From positions 496,001-560,000 of the forward strand of contig BGZK01000103.1 in NCBI GenBank assembly GCA_005406025.1: 64,000 nt of DNA, given 5' to 3'. The notes under the pieces are model-generated. The model did not search any database, was not told the origin of the DNA, and worked only from the letters and a program-made list of their open reading frames with translations. Position numbers and translations under genes: made by a program. Origin of the DNA: Eumeta japonica. Its lineage: Eukaryota > Arthropoda > Insecta > Lepidoptera > Psychidae. Each line of letters opens with the position of its first letter. Within the stretch, counting starts at the first letter, position 1. Below, one piece after another: positions 33,339 to 45,009 of the stretch.

Positions 33339-35123
33339 TAATGATGCCAAAGAAGTATAACTTCTCACGCGCGTACATAAGTACACGCACCCAATTTTTT
33401 TTTAGACTACACCTTATAAACTGCATAAAAAAATCGTTCTTATAGTTCATTTGTCCTGGATAGTCTGGAATAACAAGAAAAACAGCAATTAATTGTATTA
33501 CGTCTGCAAATTGTTTTATAATATATAAAATAATTATTGTAAGGCTATTGTGAGAGTCGTAACAATCTAGTTCGCTCGAATAAGGTCAGTTACTTAAAAT
33601 GTCGATACAATTTGATGTCGAATGTTCTAGACGAGAGATTACGTTTGTTTATGGATCGACTGTGTAGTTTTATCTACGTCACCTTGCATTCTGCACATTA
33701 GAGGCGCTTTGCAGACTGATAACGATAGCGGCACTTATTATTATCAACTTTGTTACTAATGGTTGTTTATACTGAATTACTATTTTTATATTATGGCAAC
33801 ATTCTATAGGAGCCAAAATTATAAAATATTATAAATGATTGACTTTGGTCGACTACTTAAACGATATATGAGCATCGATATGACATATGAAATGTTTGTA
33901 TGTCTGTCTGACTGTTTATTACAGATTCATTATGAAAGGACTCCTATGACCGATAATTCGATTATATCAGATTGCATTAAATTAATATATCATGCGGAAT
34001 ATGAGTGGAAAAATCGGATCATTGCGAATGACCTATGATTATTATTGATTCAAGAGTATTGCCAGATAAGGAACACCTAAGCAAGTGTTAATATTTTTAG
34101 TAAAGTAGATAAAAAATGGTTAGTATATTTTTATTAGTATATTCATAATTTATTAGTGTATAATTTCTAGGTATGTACGTGGAAGAACAGATTCGAGGTC
34201 CTGCGGTGGTTTGAATACTGCATGTTATGCGAAGTGACACTACAAGTATTATATAACCATATGTAATTCGTGACTGTAACAGTTTGCTTCATATTTCAAT
34301 TTTTCCTACAAAATAGTACTAGGCTTAACATAAATTGGTACAACTGAATTTGATAAACCTGAAATTCACATCTTGTCCCATTATTTTGTTTCTGACTCAC
34401 TTTTGTCCAAAATTGGACATATAATTTAGTTTACGCCGTAGATGATCATATTCTTATGCTCAACAATATATCGAACAATTAATTGTATTTAGGAGCAAAA
34501 ATAATAAATTTATCTATATACACATCAAATTCCGAAGGAAAGTTATAGTCCTATGTATAATAAATATAACGATTCCAAAGTGACAAGTTTTAAAACAGTT
34601 TTTTGTCTTTGTCTCGTTCATCAAATAGGGTAGGTAAAAAACAGTTTAAACTTTCGCCATAACAACTTGATAGAAATGATATTTCTTTATTTTGGGATAT
34701 ATTATTGAAAAAGTCTTCTTGTGAAACATCAAAAAGTGCATTTAACCCTCGCACACCGAAAGACCAATTTGCCTAATATGAGTTCATTATCTCGCAAGCG
34801 AACGTAATAATTACGTTAATTACGCGACTGTGTTGCCATAGTGGACACTGTGCAATTAATTAGTATTTATCGATAACTATATACGGATCATCTTTATTCC
34901 TATAATGTACGTATGTAGTCACACTATTTATTCTAACGAGTATTTGAACCGTTGACACGAAGATTGATAAGACTCTTATTATCATAACGACTCGGGATGG
35001 CTGTTAAGGCGTTATCTCTGTGAAAGCCATTCTTATAATTATTTTTTTTTTAAATCGTACTCGTTATTGAAATTAATTTAATTTTTTTTATTACGAAACG
35101 TAATTAGCCGTTCAGTGACTTAT
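33339..35123. other. Unassigned AT-rich stretch
   Basis: The only recognised item is GTGGAAGAACAGATTCGAGG near 34181, a dispersed motif shared with 3338. The 67-codon frame at 33835-34038 has no domain. Confidence 0.5.
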
Positions 35124-35125
35124 TA

Positions 35126-36319
35126 GAGCAGAGCATAGTGGCGCATTCGTTTGCAAAATTGTTTTAATTCGTAATTTTTTTTTTAAATGTCCGGAAGGTC
35201 CTTCTGATTATAAAAGTGTAAGATGACACTTGATATCTTTTGACGTTATTTTTTAAACAACAAAAACTGTATAGCCTAGAAAAATGCATTTTTGCAATCA
35301 ATTATTTTTTTATATTCTTCACGATATTTTGAACAAAAGTCCTCATACCATTATCGTATCTCTAACACAATAATTGTTATGAATTTTTAAAATTGAAAAT
35401 CGCTGAAAATCCGATTTTCTTGGTTTGATTAATGTAGTTTAAAAATCAAAATGCTATAATTTTTATTTTTTATCTAGAATTTCCACTATGTTAAACAAAA
35501 TAGCCTAAATAGATTTAAAAATTTTGTTTATTTCTATGTTTTATTTATATTATAACAATATGCTTCCTACGCGCACTTTCGAGAGAGAAGTATTTCTATC
35601 TCATTCTTATCTCAATGTATAAGAAGCGTAAGAGAAAGGTAGACGATGTTTTGAAAAATTTTTGTGGTTTTCAGCGGTGATAAGATAAAAAAATATAATA
35701 TTACTGCTTCTCATATAAATTAATTAATTATTTTCATTCATAGTTTTACATAATTAGATTTTTATTGTTTTTTTGAAAACTGTTTTCGTCATTGAAGTTT
35801 ACTGAAACATTTATTTCTTATCTATTGGAAAATCTTTGTTAGATACTGTCTGTGAAATAAACTCTTCTGACCTTTATTGCATATTGGAAGCATATTGTTA
35901 TAATATAAATAAAACATAGAAATAAACAAAATTTTAAATCCATTTAGGCTATTTTGTTTAACATAGTGGAAATTTTGATAAAAATAAAAAATTATAGCAT
36001 TTTGATTTTAAACTATATTAATCAAACCAAGAAAATTCGGATTTTCAGCGATTTTCAATTTTAAAAATTCATAACAATTATTGTGTTAGAGATACGATAA
36101 TGGTATGAGGACTTTGTTCAAAATATCGTAAATAATAAAAATAATTGATTGCAAAAATGCATTTTTCTAGGCTATACAGTTTTGTTGTTTAAAAATAACG
36201 TCAAAAGATATCAAGTGTCATCTTACATTTTTATAATCAGAAGGACCTTCCGGACATTTTAAAAAAAAAATTACGAATTAAAACAATTTTGCAAACGAAT
36301 GCGCCACTATGCCCTGCAC
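35126..36319. mobile_element. Large foldback element, arms about 440 bp
   Basis: The left arm 35126-35567 and right arm 35886-36319 are highly similar reverse complements along their whole length, differing by scattered substitutions and 1-2 bp indels. The ends are GAGCAGAGCATAGTGGCGC and, inverted, GTGCAGGGCATAGTGGCGC, bordered by TA (35124-35125 and 36320-36321). A TA duplication suits a Tc1/mariner-like MITE. The inner CAGAG/CAGGG start would suit hAT, but no 8-bp duplication fits. The 318-bp spacer (CGCGCACTTTCGAGAGAGAA...) has no open frame. The similarity of the arms suggests recent activity or gene conversion. Confidence 0.9.
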
Positions 36320-36321
36320 TA

Positions 36322-37619
36322 TATCTATAATCTGTAACTGTACGATTTGCGCTTCAAAGATGTTCAAAAATAGCAGGTTCAGAAGACGATTTGGCACAAT
36401 AATGTCTCTAAAGCATTATTTAATGGGTTGTGCGACGGGAATAAATAGGTTACATAAACTTTGATATGTTGCGTTGAAAAATTTAATTTGAAAGTTATTG
36501 ATTACTCAACATTGGAACCTTATTGGTATTCGACACAACTTGACTTTTATTGTTATTTTAATAATAATTTGTTTTTTTTTTTAATGAGGTGTTTTTTAAT
36601 TATTATTTAGTCTTTCCATTATTTACCTTCTTTGGACTGTCTTGTTTTTAATTATTTAGTTTCTTTTAGCTGTTTTGTTTTTAATTCATAATTCATATGC
36701 GTCAAAATTAAAACATATCGTGGACTGTACAACGCACGAATTGCCGCTGTGAAATTAGTCACAGAAAGTGTCGTATTGCCGTAAAATAGGAACGCGGTGG
36801 AAAAGAAGGAAGGATCAGGGATATGCATTGTATCACTCGCAGGCACTTCAGAGCGGCAAAGATTCGTACGTTGTACTGTAGATACTAGCATTTACTTACG
36901 ACTTCATTCACGTAGACATGAAAAAATGCGTTTACACTATATTATCGATATAATATGCCGATACTCATACCAATAATGTCATAAGTTCACATCTATGCCC
37001 ACGCGTCCTAGGTTGGGTACAACGATTAAGTTAAAATATTTTATGTGTTTCTTTCGTAATAATTATGTGCTTAAACAAAACGTTATTGCTGTTTTGAGCT
37101 AGTAAGAAATTACGGAATTTTTAATAACACATTCATAAGAGTCATACTTATGTTGAATATTAAAAATACTATATTGAGCTTGAGGGCTTGAGCTCAACTC
37201 AACTCAAAGCTCAATTCAATTTCGAAAGAGGGATTCAAGAACTTCAATTCATCTCAAATGACAAAAAAATGAATGAAAAGGCTTTTTAAAAACAAGCTTT
37301 TATTCAAAAATTCAGTTGCATTAAAACAAACATAATAATTTTATGTAAGGGTAGTGCTGATAAATGTTATTTATACAGATGAATATAGTAAAATAAATCG
37401 ATCAAAGTCCTGCATAAAACTATCTACTTATAGGCATGTTGTTAAGACAAACACTAAAAAAATAAACATACATAATTAGACCTAATATCCTATTAAATCT
37501 AATAATTTCAAAAGCTTGTAGCGCGCAAATAATTAATTTAAATTCCTCTTTCTATTCTATTTGCGTCTTAATACTATTCTACCATATCTTATCTATTATA
37601 ATCTTAAAGTCCGGAGTAT
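36322..37619. other. Unassigned AT-rich stretch
   Basis: Contains a GAGCTCAACTCAACTCAAAG tract (37190-37215). No gene or element supported. Confidence 0.5.
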
Positions 37620-37960
37620 TTGTCAAGGCAAATGAAACGAGCCCAAATACGACGGGTCTGTCTAGTTTTGTTCAAAAGTTTCTATGCTTACCCTTCATCT
37701 CCATCTTCAGAATCTAGATATCATATAGGACCAGAGTCTTTAGTAAGACGTAAAAAATGACCTCAAACTCTATAGAGATGCATGGTTTTGTTACGAGTTT
37801 CTTTGCCCACCTTCCAGCTCCATCTTCAGTCCCTGGACGTCATGTGTCACCAGAGTGCTTGCCAAGACAAATAAAACGAATTCAAACCCAATAGATTTAT
37901 TTTGTTTAGTTCAGTAGTTCCTAGGACCATCTCAGACCAGCTCCATGGTATCATATTATT
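37620..37960 (-). repeat. Diverged copy of the 120-bp tandem family
   Basis: On the minus strand it carries GAAGATGGAGCTGGAAGGTG, CAAACTCTATAGAGATGCAT (reverse of the family's CATCGAGTTT box) and ATGACGTCCAGGGACTGAAG, about three decayed units. Orientation is opposite to the arrays at 22.0 and 33.0 kb. Confidence 0.6.
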
Positions 37961-38344
37961 GTATTGTCACCGCAAATATAGTATACCAAATTTGAGTTTA
38001 ATCGAACGTCAGGAAGTGATTATAATTTAGCGTCGAATATTTGAACCACACGTACTAACACGGCAAGTTAAATAAAAGATTGTAAAATAGAATGTGAGAA
38101 TTGAAAATAAGTGAAACTAGCCAAGTTTACTTTCTATATTTTGTTATATTATGAAATATTGTTTAAATATTCTCATTTCCAAAAATTGTTTTGCCAATGT
38201 TTATTAACAAATAAAAATGTGTGTCAGCTCCGACGCACGACTGGCGTATACTCCTTAAGTACGACTGTCTAAACATACGCACAAAGAGTTTATTTAACTG
38301 AAAAATTTCGTTTTGACTAAAAAATTAAAGAAAAATGATTAAAG

Positions 38345-38605
38345 ATAAATTTAACCTACAATTATTTCATTTTTAATTTTTAGTAAAAAAACGAAGACTT
38401 ATTATAACTACAATTATTAAAATATTATGGAAAGTATTTTGAATAAATTTTTGTTTTTACCAATAATTGAAGAAAAAGCATTAGAGAAGAAATTTTTTAA
38501 CCTATCTACAATTATTTTGTATTTTTAATTTTAAGTAAAAAGACGAAGATTTATTGTAATTAAAATTATAAAAATATTATCAAGAAGTATTTAAAATAAA
38601 TATAT
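38345..38605. repeat. Tandem duplication, period about 152 bp
   Basis: TTTAACCTACAATTATTTCA...AAAACGAAGACTTATTATAA recurs as AACCTATCTACAATTATTTT...AGACGAAGATTTATTGTAAT (ACGAAGA at 38391 and 38543). Diverged, AT-rich, no coding potential. Confidence 0.7.
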
Positions 38606-39289
38606 ACATTGTAAAAGAACACTTTAAAACACAAACAAAACAGTGGTGACAATCTGTATTAGAATTGTATAACTGATACACTATATATATATATATCGTT
38701 TGTAAACGTTGAACAGTATACTTTTATAATATATATAGGTATACACACAATATATGCGTCAGCTGCCTCGCTGCGTTGGCTACACACAAGTATACAGACA
38801 AGTATACAAGTATACACATACACGCGATTGAAAAGTGAAAGGTGCGCCAATAAGTTGCGCACCAAAAAACGTAACGCGGATTCATCAGTAGATTTTACTC
38901 CTCAAATTTTTCTCATACCGGGCGCCTTATATGAAAATCGATACTTAAGGAGTAAACTCCAATAAAAGCTCATTACATTCAACTAACGTCAAATGTGAGG
39001 AATATCACTGACATTTTCATTACTAAATGAAATAGCCACCAGTTGCCATTCAATTCGACAACAAAAATGGGTCATATTTTTGTAAAGTTTCATGTAGATG
39101 AGAGATGCACGCCACAAGAATTTGTTGTCCGATGTATAAATGCGAGATGCATTACAAAATCATTCTTTGTCCGATCTATAAAACTTTATGTTTAAAATCT
39201 GTCCGGAGTTAATGCAGTGTATGTGGGGGTCTTAGTGTATTAATAATATTCTTGGCGATCATGTCGAAATATCATTTAGAAAGATTCAT

Positions 39290-39620
39290 TTTTGCTATTC
39301 TAGATCGGATTTCCGACGTCGACCGTTCGCGCTAATTTTCGCAGATATTTCGGCGGACGAACACTTTAGCAGAGCGCGCGCCGTTTGGCGCGCGCCGGCG
39401 CCGCCCCGCGCCCCGTCTGCATCGCCGACCCACTATTTATAGATAAAGTGACATTGTTTTATTTGCCGCGGCGTAATCTGCTCTGGGTACTTTTCCACGG
39501 GGAAACCGTCGACCTCTTTATGATAAGTGGGAGAGAGCGCGGCACCCGCGCGCGCGCTTCGGCGCCCGCGCCGCGCGAAGTAGCGCGACAGTGCGACGTC
39601 TACGAAGATCAAGAAAAGAT
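39290..39620. promoter_or_regulatory. CpG-rich island with MEF2 and GATA sites
   Basis: By eye this is the most CpG-dense segment of the window (GGCGCGCGCCGGCGCCGCCC near 39389 and GCGCGCGCTTCGGCGCCCGC near 39550). Between the two GC blocks sit CTATTTATAG (39433-39442), an exact fit to the MEF2 consensus, an overlapping AGATAA GATA site, CATTGTTTTATT and a second GATA site, TGATAAG (39521-39527). No repeat resemblance. Open frames on both strands (79 and 65 codons) reflect GC content. An enhancer or promoter is inferred. TATTTATAG might instead act as a TATA box. Confidence 0.4.
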
Positions 39621-39956
39621 CTAACAGCATGCCCTACTTTAAAGACTCATTTAAGCAGGCACAGTTCGAACTTGAATTGAAATTTTACTTAAGCTAAACC
39701 GTTTTTCGTCCGGTAATTGAGAGAACTTTTTACGTTTTGTTTTGTTTGCGGTTTGTATTCCGCGTTCGTTTCCGAAACCCGTATGTCACCAAGTTTGTAC
39801 TTTTAATTATATACGATTTAAAAAGCAGTATAAAGCTATTACGTGGTATTGGAGTGGTTTGCGTGTCGAAGGCAACGGGCAGACCACCAAAGCAAAAGAT
39901 GGCGGGTTTGAACTATGACAACAGGCAATTGATCAATTAATAAATATCAATTAAAT

Positions 39957-39990
39957 AATTTGACTTAAATTAAATAGTTTAAGTCAAATT
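39957..39990. repeat. 13-bp perfect hairpin
   Basis: AATTTGACTTAAA pairs exactly with TTTAAGTCAAATT across an 8-nt loop. Confidence 0.75.
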
Positions 39991-40344
39991 AGACCGCTCG
40001 TTCTATATTTAATACACACGTTAAGCCGTCGGTGATGGCCGTTGTCCTACCCGCATGGAACCTGTGTAAACGACTTGAAGTCCAAGTCCGTCAATTTTGA
40101 CGAGAAAGATTGCAGGACGGAATAATTTGCAGTGGGATAATAATAAAAAACTGCCATAACAATAAAACTTTTATACTAGAAATTTGATGCATTTAAACTT
40201 ATTGTAGACACTGCAACCATATATACTCGTACAGGTATGCAAGAATCATGATTTTATTATAATCCAATCGAGTTTTCACTTTTCCTTCTTCATTTTCTGC
40301 CTATTTTGTTTGCTGTTGTATTAAAATGAAACTTCTTTAGGCAC

Positions 40345-40510
40345 GTTAGAGTGATTTCCCGCTATGACGTCACAGTGAAACGCATGGTCGGGCGACACGG
40401 TCGGGTCCGCTCGGCTCCTATCGGCTCGTCCCAGCGAGCCCACGTGTTCCACGCGCTCACTCAGCTTATTGCAGCTGATCGCGACTATTTTAGATGCGTG
40501 CGATTATTAT
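40345..40510. promoter_or_regulatory. GC-rich island with CRE and E-box
   Basis: TGACGTCA (40365-40372) and CACGTG (40441-40446) lie in a GC-rich segment with CGGTCGGGTCCGCTCGGCTC and CTATCGGCTCGTCCCAGCG. No repeat or gene recognised. A regulatory role is inferred from motif content only. Confidence 0.35.
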
Positions 40511-41189
40511 TCATTGTAAAAGTGAAGAATCCATGTAAAATACATACAATAAATGGAATATAGTGGCGAAATCGAAAAATATTTAGATTTTGGTTTTTAA
40601 TAGTAGTAGATCATGAAAATAATCTCGTAACCATGAGTCAATAATACAATAGTTTATTTTCTTTTCATTTTTTTTAACCTTAAACTTTATTCCTGCTTAT
40701 GTTACCAAAGAAGTTTCGCTTCACGTCGTGTGTCCGACACACACTCTTGTTATAATTTCAGCAATTATTATACTCGCATGGCACTGTGAACTGTAAACGT
40801 ACGAACCTATCAAATTAGCTAACGTGATAAGAAAGAGACCTTGGCAGTAAATATCAAGTTATTGAAAAACAAAAGCTATTATTCTTATTTATCACGTATC
40901 TTGAGTTACACCAATATTATTTAATGTTTCTCACTGTTGCGATAATTAAACTTAGCTTCAGTATTAATTTTGATTCCGAATAAATTTGCGTTCTATCATA
41001 TTCTATGACGTTCTAGAATGCTATTCTGCAAGTTTTTATGATGAGGTTTATATGCCTGTATGTGTGTATATTCGTACGTGCTCGCGTGCGTTCAAATAAA
41101 AATGAAAATGTCTATATTGTGGACTAAAATTATATTTTATGGTTTGTACAGAAAAACGAACTGCACAGTGGACATATTCAATTGATTAG

Positions 41190-41410
41190 AATTTACAGCG
41201 TGCCTGCCGTTTTATCTGTGTTCTCTCATTTTTATATTCACCCCATCCTAGCCCCGCTTTTGATGTCGTTGTGCAAACACAAAACCGATCTCGTCTCGAT
41301 TCTGATTTCGATCTCGGTTTCGCCTTCGGTTCCAGTCTCGGTCCGAAACTCTGCCGTTATTGGTTTCCATTTCAATACCGGCTTAGGCTATCGGTCGTAA
41401 GTCTACGTCA
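41190..41410 (+). repeat. Degenerate CGATTTC-type core
   Basis: GATCTCGTCTCGATTCTGAT then TTCGATCTCGGTTTCG and CCTTCGGTTCCAGTCTCGGT. It belongs to the Helitron-like family seen from 48.1 to 56.0 kb. No termini in this copy. Confidence 0.6.
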
Positions 41411-41689
41411 TCACCACCTGCATAATTTTCTTTTCTTTTGTTGTATCAAACATAATATGTGCTGATGGAAAACTTTTCTCTAATCTGCGTTATCGTTATT
41501 TTCACTATATAATACATTATTATAATGATAAAATGATAACCCGAGGTAAAGCTGGTATTGATTCATTAATTGACTCTGTCGACTATAAGGTAATTTCCAG
41601 ACATTCTTTTGTAACCAGAAGTGCTTGTACCCACACGAATGCGTCCAAGTCATATGCGTGTATTCTAAAATTTTTTTCACGTTATTTTC

Positions 41690-41880
41690 CGCCCACGGCT
41701 TCGCCCGCGAAGACAAGGAATGAGTGTTATCATGTTTTATATCGACCGAGGGCACTGTTTCCACCATGTTCTGAAACCAGGATTTTTTGTCATGAATCCC
41801 TCTTGTTCGCCCTCTCCATTCCGATCCCTGTTTGCTTGCGATTCGATTTCGAACTGATGTTCAACTTGACCCTCCCTTAA
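41690..41880 (+). repeat. Helitron-like end plus CGATTTC-type core
   Basis: TTTTCCGCCCACGGCTTCGC then CCGCGAAGAC (from 41686) matches the CCGCGG-CTTCGCCC end of Helitron-like elements in minus orientation. It is followed after a gap by CATTCCGATCCCTGTTTG and GCGATTCGATTTCGAACTG. Truncated and rearranged. Confidence 0.55.
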
Positions 41881-41925
41881 GCATTGATGTTACAAATGAC
41901 TGACTGGCATAAATAAAGAATTCGT

Positions 41926-42085
41926 TTCACGTTCATGCGAGCGAAGCCGCGAGAAAAAGCTAATATATTTATGACCTCTAGTCTACGTCTTATTCTGACA
42001 TATAATTCACGTTCATGCGAGGGAAGCCGCGAGAAAAAGCTAACTTATTTATGACCTCTAGTCTACGTCTTATTCTGACATATAA
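41926..42085. repeat. 80-bp tandem duplication
   Basis: Units 41926-42005 and 42006-42085 differ at three positions. Each contains GCGAAGCCGCGAGAAAAAGC (GGGAAGCC in the second), the sequence found near the 3' end of Helitron-like elements, so a terminal fragment plus flank appears to have been duplicated recently. Confidence 0.92.
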
Positions 42086-42710
42086 GATATAATCGAAATC
42101 GGATTTCATCGAAATCCGACGAGTAACTTGAGCATGAACACGTAACAAACATGCATTTATATATCCTCACGAATTTTTTGCGTTTATGTTATAAGTATAC
42201 TAATCTCATTCAAAAAAAATTTTTCACTCGCAAAATTGTGATTCGCATGATCAAGTATCTTGTTTCCATACGAGCCTAACAAGGCCTTAGACACTTCAAA
42301 TAAGATAATTTTGATTGATTATCATTATTCAATTGACTAGTCAACTATATTGTTCTTATCATTAATAGTTAACTAAAGCAATTAAGAACTTATTCAGCAT
42401 GAATATGAAAAATGGCTATAACGACTAACTTATCTTAAGAAATTCAATTAATATTTAGTCAATATCAAAAAAGAAAATTATTATAATAACTAACTCACTT
42501 TAATAAATTCAACTAAGACCATAATCACTACCAACATAGAAATGATTATAGTAATTGATTCAGCTTAATAAACATATTAATAACAACCAATTTGAACCAT
42601 ACAATGTTTATTATTATCAATTTAATTACTTGAATCAACTATGATACTTGTTTAGTACTAATAGGTAACATTATAATAATAACTAAGTTACTTTTATTTA
42701 TATCTACTAA
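42086..42710. other. AT-rich low-complexity stretch
   Basis: Loose repeats of TAATAACTAACT / AATTCAACTAAG words without a fixed period. No gene. Confidence 0.5.
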
Positions 42711-42712
42711 GA

Positions 42713-42903
42713 GCCTCTCCACCATCTCCTTTTAAACAGACTTTTAACAAAAGTCACTTTTAAAATTAGCTTTACGTTCCACGTTCTTCTTTTAATAGTT
42801 ATTAGGGATGAAAAATCGTTAAAAGGAGGACGTGAAACGCAAAACTAATTTTAAAAGAAACTTTTTGTTAAAAGTTAGTTTGAAAGGAGATAGTGAAGGA
42901 GGA
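42713..42903. mobile_element. Long-TIR MITE, about 190 bp
   Basis: The left arm (CCTCTCCACCATCTCCTTTT... AGCTTTACGTTCCACGTTC) and the right arm (GACGTGAAACGCAAAACTAA...GAAAGGAGATAGTGAAGGAGG) are imperfect inverted repeats over almost the full length. TAAG occurs just outside on both sides (42708-42711 and 42906-42909) and may include the target duplication. No coding capacity. Confidence 0.8.
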
Positions 42904-42944
42904 CCTAAGTAACATTCTTTTTAATTGACTAAGTTCTGCATTAA

Positions 42945-43141
42945 TAAATCGCGCTCAACTCTGAGAATGCCCATGAGCTCGCATCTGACGGGTTGTCCTA
43001 AAGTTCACTCTTAATCACCTGCAACACGTGATTGATAGTTGATATGTTCCACATTTAAGAATGAACTGAAGTACGACACATTAATTAGGACAGCACTACC
43101 AGTGCTAACTCAAACGCGGTCTCAAAGTTGAGTGCGATTTA
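42945..43141. mobile_element. MITE with TAA target duplication, PIF/Harbinger-like
   Basis: TAAATCGCGCTCAACTCTGA at the left matches the inverse of the right end, TAAATCGCACTCAACTTTGA. Both ends are flanked by TAA (42942-42944 and 43142-43144), the 3-bp TWA target of PIF/Harbinger. Inner parts pair less well (TTCACTCTTAA / TTAAGAATGAAC). 197 bp, no transposase. It sits about 40 bp from the preceding MITE. Confidence 0.78.
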
Positions 43142-43253
43142 TAAATACAGGTCTAAGATATTATAATCACTTCGAAAATTAGTGCCAGCATGATATTCTG
43201 CTCCACCCGTAACCAGCCTCGATCGTAGTTAGCATGGCCGTGTGCTGTGCTGG

Positions 43254-43313
43254 TTGGTTTTCTATAATTGCTGATAGATAAAATATAATCTATCAGCAAT
43301 TATAGAAAACCAA
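43254..43313. repeat. Perfect 26-bp stem hairpin
   Basis: The arm 43254-43279 (TTGGTTTTCTATAATTGCTG...) and 43288-43313 are exact reverse complements with an 8-nt AT loop. No mismatch in 26 bp points to a young insertion or selection on the stem. Confidence 0.92.
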
Positions 43314-45005
43314 AGTTGATGTTAAAGTTATGAAAAGAAACACGAAGTAAAAACTATTTATGTTGAAATTACAATTAAAAATAGTTCATAAAACATATCA
43401 CATTTAAAAAATCTAATTTCTTGTCAAAATTAAATCCTAAAAATAAATCTCATTATTTGTTGTAATTGACATATGTGACAAATTTTAGATACAATAAAAC
43501 AAAAATAATTTGTAAAAAAAATACTTCTTTATTAATTTTTAAACGTGCAACGTTACATTTTTTTTTTGCTACTGTTAAAATATTTATATTACAAGGTATC
43601 GGCGATATTAATTAATTGTAGAAACTAACAACCTTCTGTGCTGTGTTTGGTTCGTATTTTAGTTTCTTAAACTTTTGGTACATGTACATTTGGTCTTCAA
43701 CATCAACACCGAACAACAATACCGCAACTATTCCATTCACTGTTGCAACTATGTATGACTTTTCCCAAGTAATACAAATAGGTATTAAATGAACAAAATA
43801 ATCCGATTTTAAATCAAGCGGCACACAAATAACTATTCATGCAACTATTGACTAACGGTATGCACTGGATTTGTTCAGTCGGCTTCGCCTCCTGCCCCCG
43901 CGCCGCCTTTTGAGGTGAGGTGGGAAGGGTAGCCACTTGTTTCAATTGATAAATTGATTATTTATCTCAACTAATATGAAAATATTTTAAGCAATTACTC
44001 TCAGTAGTATTTAACATTTAATTTATATTTAAACCTACAATATTAAGTATTAAAGGTGATAATTTTATCTTTGTTGTTTTAAAAATGATAAGTATTAGAG
44101 TAGTTGACGTAATTAACAGGTATTAGGTAAATCAAATACTACTTTATTAATTTAACAACGAAAATAATTAAAACTACTAATTTGTTTAATTATTTCAATG
44201 AATTTATTTTGAATTGATTTGCTATATATATGTATAAGTTAATTAAATAAAACTGATCAAATTATGCAATAAAACAAGTAATGATAGAAACAATGTATAT
44301 ACTTGTTAGAACTAATATAGTATATACTTGTTAGAACTAATATAGTACCTACATTGTTAATTCAATCACAAACGAACTAGTAGTTATAACGAATCAGGTT
44401 TCGTTAATATAAGTATTATAATTTCGTTAAAATAATTTTACAGTTGTTTTGAATAATTTAACGCCAACTAAGAGAAAATCTCTCTTAGTTAGTTTTCATT
44501 TATTAGAGTGTGGTCTGGCAACATTGACAGCAATTTTCTAATCTTTACAATTTACCGAAAAAAAAAATAATAATAATAAAAATAAATCAATCGCACACCA
44601 TAAAATAATAATAAGTATATGACGTAAAAAGAAGACAGTATTAAACTAATTAAGGAATAAAATAAAATTAATTAACTTTTTATTACTAATATGCAGCTAT
44701 GAGCCTGGCCCGGTCCAAAAGCCTCCATTATATTAGGGGCATTGCCGCGTTGGATTGCCAGGAAAACTGTAAACAATTTAATAAAATAAAATTTGATAAA
44801 GAATTATCAATTAATAATTATTAATAAATATTTATATTCATATAAATTTAATATAATTAGATTTATATTCGATATTTTTATATAATTATTTAATATACAA
44901 CATCGCCTGGAAAATGAAATGGTTTTTAATTTAGCTTATAAAATGTTAATGATTATATATTAGAATATATGATCATAAAATATTAGAGATCATAGGTATT
45001 TAAGT
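43314..45005. other. AT-rich stretch with minor repeats
   Basis: Contains an exact 25-bp tandem duplication (44296-44320, 44321-44345), a hairpin ACTAAGAGA-AAAT-CTCTCTTAGT (44467-44492) and a GC-rich scrap GTCGGCTTCGCCTCCTGCCC (43878-43897) that resembles an element end. No gene. Confidence 0.55.
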
Positions 45006-45009
45006 AAAA

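Noticed and set aside
33135..33450. Open frames with a repeating peptide
   Set aside because: They are the translation of the 120-bp tandem array, whose period is a multiple of three.
42300..44460. A large element bounded by the AT-rich flanks around the MITEs
   Set aside because: Similarity between the two sides is compositional; no consistent inverted alignment could be drawn.
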